A DNA stretch of 64,000 bases from an uncultured Lachnospiraceae bacterium (GTDB lineage Bacteria > Bacillota > Clostridia > Lachnospirales > Lachnospiraceae), in the NCBI GenBank assembly GCA_946615865.1, contig CAMOIJ010000006.1, positions 34,299 to 98,298 on the forward strand, read 5' to 3'. Positions 8,702-17,492 of this stretch are shown here, in pieces. Numbering within the stretch: the stretch's first letter is position 1; each line of letters opens with the position of its first letter. The notes beneath the pieces were generated by a model. That model made no database searches. It was not told the DNA's origin and worked only from the letters and a program-made list of their open reading frames with translations. The position numbers and the translations under genes were made by a program.

Positions 8702-9670
8702 ATGAGTTTAGACAATATTATGGATATGACTGACTGTACGCTCTGTCCCAGGAGCTGCCGGGCGAACCGCGCCGGAGGTGAAGTGGGTTATTGTAAAGAA
8801 GACGCTGAGCTGTACGCCGCGAGAGCCGCCCTGTATTTTGACGAGGAGCCTGTGATCTCCGGCCGTCACGGGAGCGGCGCCGTGTTCTTCTCAGGCTGCA
8901 ATATGGGCTGTGTCTACTGCCAGAATTATGCGATCGCCAAGGCGATGTCCGGAATGAAGATCGAGCCCGAAAGGCTCTCCGAGATTTTTTTGGAGCTGCA
9001 GGACCAAAATGCCGAGAATATCAATCTGGTCACGCCCTCCCACTATCTCTACCTGATCATTCCCGCTATTGAAAAAGCGAAACGACAGGGGCTTTCGATC
9101 CCTGTCGTCTATAACACCGGCACATATGAGCGTGTAGAGGCCGTCAAGGCCCTGGAAGGTCTTGTGGACATCTGGATGCCCGATTTTAAGTATATATCTC
9201 CCCGCATCTCGCTGGCCTACTCTCACACTCCGGATTACTTCCAGTACGCCTCCAAAGCCCTGGCCGAAATGGTACGTCAGTGCCCCAAGCCGCTGTTCGC
9301 GGACGGCACGTCCTCCATTGACGCGGCGGATGACGCTGATGATCCGGTCATGGTGCGCGGCGTCATTGTAAGACACCTCGCCCTCCCGGGCTGCGCCGAG
9401 GACTCCAGAGACATCCTGGATTATCTCCACTCCACCTATGGAGACAGCATTTTCATCAGCCTGATGAATCAGTATACGCCTATGCCCCAGGTCTACGGCG
9501 ATCCCAATCTGGGCCGCAAGCTTACGGCTGAGGAGTACGACGATCTGGTGAACTACGCGATCTCCATCGGCGTCACCAACGGCTTCATCCAGGACGGCGA
9601 GACCGCTTCCCAGAGCTATATTCCCGCCTTCGACGGAACAGGACTTTCAGGAGAAAAAAACCGCCTATAA
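8702..9670 (+). CDS. Radical SAM protein, PflX-like (COG1313)
   Basis: A 322-residue radical SAM protein of the pyruvate-formate-lyase-activase-like PflX group, whose substrate is not established. The iron-sulfur motif is SGCNMGCVYC (Cys 66, 70, 73). An N-terminal cysteine set (Cys 12, 15, 19, 31 in CTLCPRSCR and VGYC) resembles an additional metal site and is typical of the group. The ATG at 8702 has AAAGG 6 nt upstream; an upstream in-frame ATG at 8579 lies inside the SRP RNA and is rejected. The stop codon lies within the terminator hairpin. Confidence 0.88.
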   Translation: MSLDNIMDMTDCTLCPRSCRANRAGGEVGYCKEDAELYAARAALYFDEEPVISGRHGSGAVFFSGCNMGCVYCQNYAIAKAMSGMKIEPERLSEIFLELQDQNAENINLVTPSHYLYLIIPAIEKAKRQGLSIPVVYNTGTYERVEAVKALEGLVDIWMPDFKYISPRISLAYSHTPDYFQYASKALAEMVRQCPKPLFADGTSSIDAADDADDPVMVRGVIVRHLALPGCAEDSRDILDYLHSTYGDSIFISLMNQYTPMPQVYGDPNLGRKLTAEEYDDLVNYAISIGVTNGFIQDGETASQSYIPAFDGTGLSGEKNRL

Positions 9671-9682
9671 GGCGGTTTTTTT
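9655..9682. terminator. Bidirectional terminator between convergent genes
   Basis: CCGCC-TATAA-GGCGG flanked by seven A residues on one side and seven T residues on the other. It can therefore end the radical SAM transcript (plus) and the regulator transcript (minus). It contains the stop codon of the plus-strand gene. Confidence 0.88.
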
Positions 9683-9691
9683 GTCTTCTCT

Positions 9692-10780
9692 TTATCTCCT
9701 GCGCTTCTCAAGCTCTTTCATGTACGCGTTTACCATCAGCGCTATCTTGAGCGTCATGGCGTCGTCAAATGTCCTGATGTCGAGTCCTGTGCTCTTCTGC
9801 AGTTTCTCAATGCGGTAAACCAGCGTATTTCTGTGAACAAAGAGCTGGCGGGCCGTCTCCGACACATTCAGGTTATTGTCAAAGAATGTGTTGATAGTCG
9901 TAAGGATCTCCTGATCGAATTCCACCATCTCACCCGCTTCGAAGATCTCCTGGATGAACATCCTGCACAGGCTCGGCGGCAGCTGATAGATGAGGCGCCC
10001 GATCCCGAGCTCGTTGTAAGAGATCACTCTCTTCCCCGCATAGAAGATCCTGCCGACGTCCATGGCCATCCTGGCTTCCTTGTAGGAACGGGACAGGTCC
10101 TTGAGTTCCTCAACGATGGTGCCATAGGATCCGCGCACCTTGATCATAGCCTCCATATTCAGCATATCCACAGCCGTCTTCGCGGCGTCTTCGATCTCCT
10201 TATACCCCTCGTTGTCTTCCAGAGCCTTAATAAGGATCACACTGTTCTCATCCACCTCTGTCAGATAGTCGCCATTCTGAATGGTGAAGAGTCCGGAGAG
10301 CATCTCCGACGCGATCTGCTCCGATTCCGCCTTAACTTCAAACAAAATGATCGCTCTTCGCACATTTCCCGCGATATGCAGCTTCTTGGAACGGTTGTGG
10401 ATGTCAACGAGCAAAAGATTGTCCAGCAGCAGATTCTGGAAGAAATTGTTGCGGTCAAACTTCTCCTTATACGCGATGATCAGGTTTTCGATCTCGCTGG
10501 CAGCTATCTTCGCGACCATAAACGTGTGCTCAGCGGTTCCCTGCGCCGTCAGTACGAACTGCAGCTCGTCATCGTCCATCACCTTAAGGTAGAAACTGTT
10601 CCCGATGATCTGGCTGTCCGCCGCCGACTGGGCAAAACCTGCGGCCATGCTCTTATCCGGCGCCTCAGCACCCTCTGTCTGGGCTACAACATTGCCTGTA
10701 ATATCCTGTACGCAGAATTCTACTCTGGTGATGGTCCGCAGCTGTTCCAGACACCCTCTGATGATCTGTGATGATACCAT
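9692..10780 (-). CDS. CdaR/PucR-family transcriptional regulator
   Basis: A 362-residue regulator. The N-terminal ~130 residues form a sensory region beginning like sugar-diacid recognition domains. The middle resembles the GGDEF-like domain of CdaR/PucR proteins. The C-terminus (about 295-350) is the PucR-type helix-turn-helix, with NVSETARQLFVHRNTLVYRI. Family members activate uptake or catabolic genes in response to a small-molecule ligand. The ATG at 10780 has AGGAGG upstream. Its partner gene is unclear; the sugar ATPase just upstream has its own terminator. Confidence 0.85.
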   Translation of the reverse strand: MVSSQIIRGCLEQLRTITRVEFCVQDITGNVVAQTEGAEAPDKSMAAGFAQSAADSQIIGNSFYLKVMDDDELQFVLTAQGTAEHTFMVAKIAASEIENLIIAYKEKFDRNNFFQNLLLDNLLLVDIHNRSKKLHIAGNVRRAIILFEVKAESEQIASEMLSGLFTIQNGDYLTEVDENSVILIKALEDNEGYKEIEDAAKTAVDMLNMEAMIKVRGSYGTIVEELKDLSRSYKEARMAMDVGRIFYAGKRVISYNELGIGRLIYQLPPSLCRMFIQEIFEAGEMVEFDQEILTTINTFFDNNLNVSETARQLFVHRNTLVYRIEKLQKSTGLDIRTFDDAMTLKIALMVNAYMKELEKRRR

Positions 10781-10852
10781 ATGTTTCCTCCTGTATAGGC
10801 TCCTTATGCAGATCCTCCCGCTTCCGGCCTGCCAACAGCGGGCTTTCTATAC

Positions 10853-10893
10853 GAAAAACGGGTGCCGCACTGTTTTTATTAAGTGCGGCACCC
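10853..10893 (-). terminator. Terminator of msmX
   Basis: A perfect 12-bp stem GGGTGCCGCACT/AGTGCGGCACCC followed on the minus strand by GTTTTTC, 46 nt after the msmX stop. Confidence 0.9.
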
Positions 10894-10938
10894 TCATAAT
10901 AACCGATTATTGTGCCCTCAGGCAATGCCAATCATTTA

Positions 10939-12045
10939 TCAGTTAGCAATTGTCAGCTCGGTCTCCTTATCGAAGACGTGGATCTTCTTGGTATCGAAGG
11001 TGTACTTAACTGTATCGCCGGGGCGAACCTTCGTTGTAGGCTCAACTCTCGCGGTGATGTTAGCGTTGCCCAGATCGAAGTACAGGAATACTTCCGCGCC
11101 GAGAAGCTCGTAAACGTTGACCTTGGACTCGAACTGATAAGGAGCCTTCTTATCGCCCTTGACTTCGATGATGCTCTCAGGACGGATACCGAATACTACG
11201 GGCTTTCCGTTGTAGCCGCCGTCGATCACTTTCTTGGCCTTGTCAGCGGGAAGCTCGATGGACTGTCCCTCGACATCCAGGAATGCCTTGCCGCCTTCTA
11301 CTCTTGCGACTGCATCTACGAAGTTCATCTGAGGAGATCCCATGAAGCCTGCTACGAACAGGTTGCAGGGCTTGTCATAGAGGTTCTGAGGGGAATCGAT
11401 CTGCTGAACGATACCGTCCTTCATAACGACGATTCTGGAACCAAGGGTCATAGCCTCTGTCTGGTCGTGTGTGACGTAGATGATGGTGGTGCCCAGTCTC
11501 TGGTGGAGCTTGGCGATCTCAGTTCTCATCTGTACACGCAGCTTAGCGTCCAGGTTGGAAAGAGGCTCGTCCATAAGGAAGACCTTAGGATTACGAACGA
11601 TAGCACGTCCCATAGCGACACGCTGTCTCTGGCCGCCGGAAAGAGCCTTCGGCTTGCGGTCAAGCAGGTGTGACAGGTCAAGGATCCTTGCGGCTTCTTT
11701 AACAGCCTTGTCGATCTCATCCTTCGGCACCTTGCGGAGCTTAAGACCGAATGCCATGTTATCATAAACGGTCATATGAGGATACAGAGCGTAGTTCTGG
11801 AATACCATCGCGATATCTCTGTCCTTGGGCTCAACGTCATTCATGAGCTTGCCGTCGATCCTGAACTCACCGGAAGAAATGTCTTCCAGACCTGCGATCA
11901 TTCTCAGAGTGGTGGACTTTCCGCATCCGGAAGGGCCTACGAAAATGATGAATTCCTTATCGGCGATCTCCATGTTGAAATTCTGAACAGCCTTGTAGCC
12001 GTTGGGATAAACCTTGCATACGTCCTTTAATGATAAGCTTGCCAT
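10939..12045 (-). CDS. msmX: Multiple-sugar ABC transporter ATPase, MsmX/UgpC type
   Basis: A 368-residue cytoplasmic ATPase that energises CUT1 carbohydrate importers. Walker A GPSGCGKST is at 37-45, the Q-loop follows VFQNYALYPH, signature LSGGQ is at 135-139 and Walker B FLMDE at 156-160. The C-terminal ~130 residues form the MalK-type regulatory domain. No permease or binding-protein gene adjoins it, which fits the MsmX mode in Firmicutes of one ATPase serving several sugar importers. The ATG at 12045 has AAGGAG upstream. It is monocistronic, with its own terminator. Confidence 0.93.
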   Translation of the reverse strand: MASLSLKDVCKVYPNGYKAVQNFNMEIADKEFIIFVGPSGCGKSTTLRMIAGLEDISSGEFRIDGKLMNDVEPKDRDIAMVFQNYALYPHMTVYDNMAFGLKLRKVPKDEIDKAVKEAARILDLSHLLDRKPKALSGGQRQRVAMGRAIVRNPKVFLMDEPLSNLDAKLRVQMRTEIAKLHQRLGTTIIYVTHDQTEAMTLGSRIVVMKDGIVQQIDSPQNLYDKPCNLFVAGFMGSPQMNFVDAVARVEGGKAFLDVEGQSIELPADKAKKVIDGGYNGKPVVFGIRPESIIEVKGDKKAPYQFESKVNVYELLGAEVFLYFDLGNANITARVEPTTKVRPGDTVKYTFDTKKIHVFDKETELTIAN

Positions 12046-12182
12046 TGTACAACTCCTTTGTAAAAATATAATGCGAGATTGCAGTTTTCAAATAACTGAA
12101 CTTAGTATAGTCAAAATAGTCACCCCTCGCTATGCCACTAATACACAAAGTTTTTTTGAGGTCTTAGTGAGGATTCGTTATC

Positions 12183-12234
12183 AAAAAAGAGGAAAATTCT
12201 GTTTTTCGTAAACTTGTACAGAATTTTCCTCTTT
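12183..12234 (-). terminator. Terminator of the DUF624 operon
   Basis: A 15-bp perfect stem AGAGGAAAATTCTGT/ACAGAATTTTCCTCT followed on the minus strand by TTTTTT. It lies between the DUF624 gene and msmX. Confidence 0.9.
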
Positions 12235-12280
12235 GTTTGTCTGTTTTGACAGGTCCCTTCAGGGAAGACTGACAGATCCG

Positions 12281-12934
12281 TCATTCTTCTTCGTCCGGGT
12301 CCTCCGAGTTCTCCTGCTCCCAGATCTGCTTTTCCACTTTTCTGAAGATCGGGTCATAGATCATAGCGCAGGCATAGCCGGGGACGCTCAGCCCGAACAG
12401 GATAAGGAGCGGCAGCAGTACGCCCGCGAATATGAAGGCGATCATGGGAACAAGCGTGATCACAGCCATTTCCAGCGAACTGGGAAGTTCCGCGAATGTC
12501 AGTGTCACAGCGTTAATGATCGTATGAATGACGCTGTTGTCGAACCTCGACTGCATCGCAAAGGCGTAGATCATACATATGAGTTCGAGGACAGCCACCA
12601 CAAGGATGGAACTGGGAAGCCACAGCGGATAACTTCCTCCTCCCTGCAGGACCATGACCAGGGTGGAGGCCATGAGCGCTGCCAGCGCCATAAACATGAC
12701 CCACATCACAGTGGCCTGCCTGAATTCCCTCTTAAAGGCGCGGAAAAATGATTTTACGATATATCCCTCTTCTCCCCTCACCATCTTCAGAAGTACGTAA
12801 TGCATCGCCGTCAGGGCCGCTCCCGCCGTGATGACAGGCAGGCACAGAAGGAGCGTGACCAGATTGAGGATCAAAAGATCCGTCACTTTGTTTAAAAATC
12901 CCTGAAAGGAGCTTCCCTCTTCAAAAATACTCAC
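12281..12934 (-). CDS. DUF624 (YesL-like) membrane protein
   Basis: 217 residues starting at GTG 12934, with GGAGG 9 nt upstream and a 4-nt GTGA overlap with the preceding stop, so the two genes are translationally coupled. About five hydrophobic segments are visible (e.g. LLILNLVTLLLCLPVI near 25-40, and long stretches near 80-100, 115-140 and 165-200). The TAGAALTAMHYVLLKMVRGEEGY region is typical of YesL/DUF624 proteins, often found near carbohydrate transporters. The function is unknown. The C-terminus is acidic. Confidence 0.85.
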   Translation of the reverse strand: MSIFEEGSSFQGFLNKVTDLLILNLVTLLLCLPVITAGAALTAMHYVLLKMVRGEEGYIVKSFFRAFKREFRQATVMWVMFMALAALMASTLVMVLQGGGSYPLWLPSSILVVAVLELICMIYAFAMQSRFDNSVIHTIINAVTLTFAELPSSLEMAVITLVPMIAFIFAGVLLPLLILFGLSVPGYACAMIYDPIFRKVEKQIWEQENSEDPDEEE

Positions 12935-13473
12935 TTGGCGGCTCCTCCCTTCGCGACGTTCCCGTCGCCGCTTCCGAACACACTGATCCCGGTAGTGATC
13001 ATCTTCTCGATGGTATCGAGAAATCCGTTCCAAAGTACAGTAAAGAATCCTTCCGTCCTCTTTTGCACCTCGTGCTGCGCATCTCTGATCAGAGTATTCT
13101 CGGGCGCCTTTTCATTGCTTTTATAAGTGGTCCGGATCCCGAGCACGTTCTCCGCAACGGCTGAAGGCGAGATTCCCATCTCGTCCATCTGCTGCAGGGC
13201 TTCTCTTATTGATTTGCGGATCGAATCTTTGTCGACACCGTCAACCGCCTCGTCCATTTTTTTGTACAGGTCTCCACCGATCTCCTCGCCCTGCTCGAGA
13301 AGGCTCTTGTCCGAATTATCTTCGGCCTTTTCTTCAGGAAGGCTCTCTTCCACTTCTTCGGCCACTTCGTTCGTGGCCCCTTCGGAAGCCGCGGCATAAC
13401 AGACAGGTCCTGCAGCGCATGTAGAGGCCAGCACTGCAGTCATCAGGATCGTAAACACTCTTTTCTTTATCAT
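12931..13473 (-). CDS. Hypothetical secreted protein
   Basis: 180 residues with a clear signal peptide (MIKKRVFTILMTAVLAS, cleavage probably after CYA near residue 27). The mature part is acidic and probably helical (e.g. VEESLPEEKAEDNSD), with a central segment RKSIREALQQMDEMGIS. Near the C-terminus there is a weakly hydrophobic stretch, GFFTVLWNGFLDTIEKMI. No family was recognised. It overlaps the DUF624 gene by 4 nt, so the two products probably work together at the membrane. Confidence 0.75.
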   Translation of the reverse strand: MIKKRVFTILMTAVLASTCAAGPVCYAAASEGATNEVAEEVEESLPEEKAEDNSDKSLLEQGEEIGGDLYKKMDEAVDGVDKDSIRKSIREALQQMDEMGISPSAVAENVLGIRTTYKSNEKAPENTLIRDAQHEVQKRTEGFFTVLWNGFLDTIEKMITTGISVFGSGDGNVAKGGAAK

Positions 13474-13506
13474 AGAAAACCTCCGTGGGGGTTGTCCTTA
13501 ATTTCC

Positions 13507-13538
13507 AAAACGGCTGTATTTTTCGCAAAATACAGCCG
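13507..13538 (-). terminator. Terminator of metG
   Basis: Hairpin CGGCTGTATTTT/AAAATACAGCCG followed by TTTT on the minus strand, 18 nt beyond the metG stop. Confidence 0.85.
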
Positions 13539-13555
13539 CACATTCCATTCTATGA

Positions 13556-15592
13556 TCAGCCGATCTCAGAACCGGCCGGGATATCCTTTCCGCTCTCAGG
13601 CGTCATCAGCGCCAGAGATCCGTCGGGGCCTTCCGCGCACAGGAGCATGCCTTCGGATACGATCCCGGCGAGTTTGGCGGGCTTAAGATTCGTGATCACC
13701 ATCACTTTTTTGCCAACCATCTCTTCCGCTGAGTAGTACTTGCGGATACCGGAAACGATCTGGCGCACTTCGTCACCGATCCTGACCTGGCTGCAAAGAA
13801 GCTTCTTGGACTTCTTCACTTCCTCGCAGGCGATAACTTCGCCGACCTGGAACTGAAGCTTCGCGAAGTCGTCGATGGTGACTTCGGGCTTCTTCTCCAC
13901 CGCAGGAGTTTCTGCTTCCTTGGCAGGCTCCGCAGTTTTCTCCTCAGATCCGGCGACCTTCTCCTTGGCCTTCTCCTCGAGCTTAGCCTGCTTCTGGGCC
14001 TCCTTGCGCTGTTTCTCCATGATCTTCTCAACGTCCTTCATGACATCAGCTTCCTTGAGGCGCGCGAAGAGGATCTCGGGCTTGTCTGTAACCTTATTTC
14101 CGGAAGGATACAGGCCGAAAGTACCCAGTGTGTCAAAATCGCGGATCTCAGTGTTCAGCATCTTCACGATCTTGTCCGCGGTTTCAGGCATGAACGGAGC
14201 CATCAGGGCCGTGCCGATCGTGATACCCTCGATCAGGTTGTAGAGAACTGTGGAGAGACGGTCAGCCTTGGCCTCATCCCTTGCCAGTACCCACGGCTCA
14301 GTCTCGTCGATATACTTGTTGAGTCTCTTGAATACCGCTAAGATCTCGGTCAGGGCGTCAGCCGCGCGCAGCTCGTCCATCTTGGCCTCGACCTTGTTGT
14401 AAGCGGCTGTAACGAAGGCCTTGAGATCGTCGTCAACAGGCTCTGCCGCGCCCTTGTCGGCAACAACGCCGTCAAAATATTTATTGCTCATCGCAATGGT
14501 GCGGTTCACGAGGTTGCCCATTGTGTTGGCGAGGTCGGAATTGATCCTCTCCACCACGAGCTCCCAGGTAATGACGCCGTCGTTCTCATAGGGCATCTCG
14601 TGCACGACAAAATAGCGCACGGCGTCAACGCCGAAGATCTTCACCAGGTCGTCCGCGTAGATAACGTTGCCCTTGGTCTTACTCATCTTCTCCCCGCCCT
14701 GCAGCAGCCAGGGATGGCCGAATACCTGCTTGGGAAGAGGCTCGCCCAGCGCCATCAGGAAGATGGGCCAGTAGATGGTGTGGAAGCGGACGATGTCCTT
14801 GCCGATCAGGTGAAGGTCGGCGGGCCAGTTCTTCTTGTAAAGGTCGCTGCTGTTGCCATCCGCGTCGTAGCCGATGCCGGTGATGTAGTTGCTGAGCGCG
14901 TCGAGCCACACATAGACAACATGGCCGGGCGCGAAATCAACCGGAATGCCCCATGTGAAGGAACTTCTGGAGACGCACAGATCCTGCAGGCCGGGCAGCA
15001 GGAAGTTGTTCATCATCTCGTTCTTGCGGGATACGGGCTGGATGAACTCAGGGTGTGTGTTGATGTGCTCGATCAGGCGGTCGGCGTATTTCTTCATCTT
15101 AAAGAAATAGGCGTCTTCCTTGGCCTGGTGCACTTCGCCGCCGCAGACCGGGCAGTACTTCTCATCCACCACCTGGGAAGATGTGTAGAACGCCTCGCAC
15201 TCTCTGCAGTACATTCCCTCGTAATAGCCCAGGTAAATGTCGCCCTGATCGTAGAGCTTCTTGAAGATCTTCTGGACCTGGCGCTCGTGGTCTTCGTCAG
15301 TTGTACGGATAAAGCGGTCATAAGAAGTGTTTACCAGATCCCAGAGTCTCTTGATCTCTCCAGCCACTTCATCGACGAATTCCTTGGGAGTCTTGCCGGC
15401 TGCCGCTGCCCTGGACTCGATCTTCTGTCCGTGCTCGTCGCTTCCCGTCTGGAAATGCACGTCGTAACCGTCGGCTCTCTTATATCTCGCGATACAGTCA
15501 GCCAGAATGATCTCATAGGTGTTTCCGATATGCGGTTTGCCGGAAGTGTATGCGATCGCTGTTGTGATGTAATATTTTCCTTTATTCTGCAT
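13556..15592 (-). CDS. metG: Methionyl-tRNA synthetase
   Basis: A 678-residue class I aminoacyl-tRNA synthetase. The HIGH-type motif is HIGN at 21-24 and KMSKT is at 302-306. A zinc-knuckle insertion has Cys 129, 132, 147 and 150. The C-terminal ~105 residues, starting near IDDFAKLQFQVGEV, form the EMAP-II/Arc1p-like tRNA-binding domain that dimerises the enzyme. A Lys/Ala/Glu-rich linker joins it to the anticodon-binding domain. The ATG at 15592 has GAGGGG upstream. It lies 27 nt after the methionine aminopeptidase gene, pairing initiator-Met charging with Met removal. Confidence 0.97.
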   Translation of the reverse strand: MQNKGKYYITTAIAYTSGKPHIGNTYEIILADCIARYKRADGYDVHFQTGSDEHGQKIESRAAAAGKTPKEFVDEVAGEIKRLWDLVNTSYDRFIRTTDEDHERQVQKIFKKLYDQGDIYLGYYEGMYCRECEAFYTSSQVVDEKYCPVCGGEVHQAKEDAYFFKMKKYADRLIEHINTHPEFIQPVSRKNEMMNNFLLPGLQDLCVSRSSFTWGIPVDFAPGHVVYVWLDALSNYITGIGYDADGNSSDLYKKNWPADLHLIGKDIVRFHTIYWPIFLMALGEPLPKQVFGHPWLLQGGEKMSKTKGNVIYADDLVKIFGVDAVRYFVVHEMPYENDGVITWELVVERINSDLANTMGNLVNRTIAMSNKYFDGVVADKGAAEPVDDDLKAFVTAAYNKVEAKMDELRAADALTEILAVFKRLNKYIDETEPWVLARDEAKADRLSTVLYNLIEGITIGTALMAPFMPETADKIVKMLNTEIRDFDTLGTFGLYPSGNKVTDKPEILFARLKEADVMKDVEKIMEKQRKEAQKQAKLEEKAKEKVAGSEEKTAEPAKEAETPAVEKKPEVTIDDFAKLQFQVGEVIACEEVKKSKKLLCSQVRIGDEVRQIVSGIRKYYSAEEMVGKKVMVITNLKPAKLAGIVSEGMLLCAEGPDGSLALMTPESGKDIPAGSEIG

Positions 15593-15619
15593 AGGTCATT
15601 TCCCCTCTGATAAGTATTT

Positions 15620-16504
15620 TTAGTAACAAAGCACCTCGTGCCCCGTCTCCGTGACCAGCACCTGGATCTCCCACTGCGCGGACGGCTTGCCGTCAGCCGT
15701 GTAGATCGTCCAGCCGTTCTTGTCGTCCTGGTAGATCTCGTCCGTTCCCATGTTGACCATGGGCTCGATGGTGAATACCATACCGGGGACCATCAGCATC
15801 TCTTCGCCGGGCTTGGAGACATAACTGACGAAAGGATCCTCGTGGAACTCCAGTCCGATTCCGTGTCCGCCGATCTCCTTGACTACTGTGTAGCCGTTCT
15901 TTACGGCGTGCTCGTGGACCTTGCTGCCCATATCGCCGAGGGTCGTCCACGGAATAACATTTTCAAGTCCGATCTCCACGCACTCTTTGGTGACCTGGAC
16001 CAGTCTCTTCTTCTCCTCCGACACTTCGCCGATGCAGTACATTCGCGAGGAGTCCGAGAAATACCCCCTGTAAATTGTTGAGCAGTCAACGTTGATGATA
16101 TCGCCCTCTTTGAGGATGTGGACTTCATCCGGAATTCCGTGGCAGACTTCCTCGTTGATGGAGGTGCACACGCTCTTGGGGAACCCCTCGTAATGGAGCG
16201 GAGCCGGGATCGCGTTCATGGAGACTGTAGTCTCATAGACGATCTTATCGATCTCCTCTGTGCTCATTCCCGGATGAATGGCCGCCGCGACGGCGTCCAG
16301 GCAGGCTATATTGACCTTCGCGCTCTCTTTGATGCCCTCGATCTGCTCCGGCGTCTTAATGATGCTCCGGTCGGGCACGATATAACCGCCGAGCTGGTAT
16401 CCTCTGATCTTCTCGTCAAAGCGCATATGGCAGTTCTTGTATTTTTTGCCGCTGCCGCACCAGCACGGGTCGTTTCTCTCTATTTTTGCTGCAAAATGGA
16501 TCAT
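15620..16504 (-). CDS. map: Methionine aminopeptidase type I with N-terminal SEC-C motif
   Basis: A 294-residue enzyme that removes the initiator Met from nascent proteins. The SEC-C zinc motif CWCGSGKKYKNCH is at 14-26, followed by the pita-bread fold. Metal ligands are visible as the Asp of NVDCSTIYRGYFSD, the His of EIGGHGIGLEFHEDP and the Glu of FTIEPMV and WEIQ. The SEC-C extension is known in a subset of clostridial MetAPs and probably aids ribosome or SecA contact. The ATG at 16504 is chosen because the upstream in-frame TTG at 16582 forms the -35 box of its promoter. The gene leads the map-metG operon. Confidence 0.94.
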   Translation of the reverse strand: MIHFAAKIERNDPCWCGSGKKYKNCHMRFDEKIRGYQLGGYIVPDRSIIKTPEQIEGIKESAKVNIACLDAVAAAIHPGMSTEEIDKIVYETTVSMNAIPAPLHYEGFPKSVCTSINEEVCHGIPDEVHILKEGDIINVDCSTIYRGYFSDSSRMYCIGEVSEEKKRLVQVTKECVEIGLENVIPWTTLGDMGSKVHEHAVKNGYTVVKEIGGHGIGLEFHEDPFVSYVSKPGEEMLMVPGMVFTIEPMVNMGTDEIYQDDKNGWTIYTADGKPSAQWEIQVLVTETGHEVLCY

Positions 16505-16553
16505 ATTTATGTGATCATCCTTCCATTTATTACTTTTTACACATTCAAACTTC

Positions 16554-16582
16554 AGTATGGAATCTTTTCCCCTAAATGTCAA
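16554..16582 (-). promoter_or_regulatory. Promoter of map-metG
   Basis: Minus-strand TTGACA (16582-16577), a 17-nt spacer and CATACT (16559-16554), with a leader of about 40-45 nt before the map ATG. Confidence 0.75.
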
Positions 16583-16605
16583 GCAAGCCCATCTGCTCCC
16601 GGGTC

Positions 16606-16644
16606 AAAAAAGAGACTGCCGGAGCGCCTCTCCCTGCAGTCTCT
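16606..16644 (-). terminator. Terminator after the phosphoesterase gene
   Basis: Stem AGAGACTGC/GCAGTCTCT with a 16-nt loop, followed by TTTTTT on the minus strand. Confidence 0.85.
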
Positions 16645-16648
16645 TTCT

Positions 16649-17461
16649 TCATCTCACATAGAATTCCTCCGCGTCCTCAAGCCTCAGGCAGGCCAGCTGG
16701 GCGCGTTCCGCCGCTTTTTTGATCGCGGGACTCTCGTCTTCCCCGCAGGACAAAAGCTTTGCTCCGCAATCCAGATCCACGTATTTCTCTCCGTAGAAGA
16801 TCCTGTTGCGCCTGGTCGCTCTTGGCTTTCTGAAGGGCCAGTTCTTCTCCGCCTTCATCCGGGTAAAATAGTAATCCGTGATCGTATGTCCGCAGATCAG
16901 GCAGTGATACTTTTTATCTCCCCTGTATCCGGCGAAGGGGTCCTCCCGCAGAAGAAGCCTTCTCCACACCGCGTCGTTCCGGCGGTAGCGCTCAAGCGTC
17001 GGGCTGGGCACCGCGTCGTAGTAATAAGGATAAGCGTGCGCAAGCATGTAGTGCTTCTCCCCGTCTATGACGTCGAAACTATAGGGCAGATCGCTGATCC
17101 ATCGGCGGATCTCCCGCTGCTTCAAACTGTCCAGGCGGCTGAACTCCGCCCAGGTTCCGGCGCCGCGGTTGTTCACCAGCCAGTTCTGCGCGATGAGATT
17201 GTCCGCGCCTTCCCTGTATCCTGTTTCCATCGTTGCCAGAAACATCTCTTCGTGATTGCCCCTCAGGCAGTGCACGTGGCCGCTGGAGCGGTCAAGGTGC
17301 ATCACGAACAGAAGCGTCTCCAGAGGATAAGCTCCCCAGTCTATGTAGTCTCCCAGAAGATAGAGCTCATCTCCTTTTTCAGGGGCGAACTTTATCTTTT
17401 TCAGGAGCTTCTGAAACTGCGGCAGGGCGCCGTGTATGTCGCTGATCACATAGGTTGACAA
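16649..17461 (-). CDS. Serine/threonine-type metallophosphoesterase
   Basis: A 270-residue calcineurin-like phosphoesterase. All dimetal motifs are visible: SDIHG (7-11), GDYIDWG (37-43, with Trp where Arg is usual), RGNHE (67-71), and later LAHAYP and CGHT. Family members include Ap4A hydrolases and protein phosphatases; the substrate here is unknown. The start is TTG 17461 with GGAGA upstream. It ends the minus-strand run after the glycopolymer cluster and has its own terminator, so a role in that cluster is uncertain. Confidence 0.85.
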   Translation of the reverse strand: MSTYVISDIHGALPQFQKLLKKIKFAPEKGDELYLLGDYIDWGAYPLETLLFVMHLDRSSGHVHCLRGNHEEMFLATMETGYREGADNLIAQNWLVNNRGAGTWAEFSRLDSLKQREIRRWISDLPYSFDVIDGEKHYMLAHAYPYYYDAVPSPTLERYRRNDAVWRRLLLREDPFAGYRGDKKYHCLICGHTITDYYFTRMKAEKNWPFRKPRATRRNRIFYGEKYVDLDCGAKLLSCGEDESPAIKKAAERAQLACLRLEDAEEFYVR

Positions 17462-17492
17462 TATGTCTGTTCTCCGTTTCTCTTGTTAGCGG

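Noticed and set aside
12046..12182. Promoter for msmX
   Set aside because: Several partial matches (TTGAAA, TATATT, TTGACT, TATACT) but none with good spacing on both boxes.
14600..15610. Long plus-strand frame opposite metG
   Set aside because: metG is certain and this frame shows no family features.
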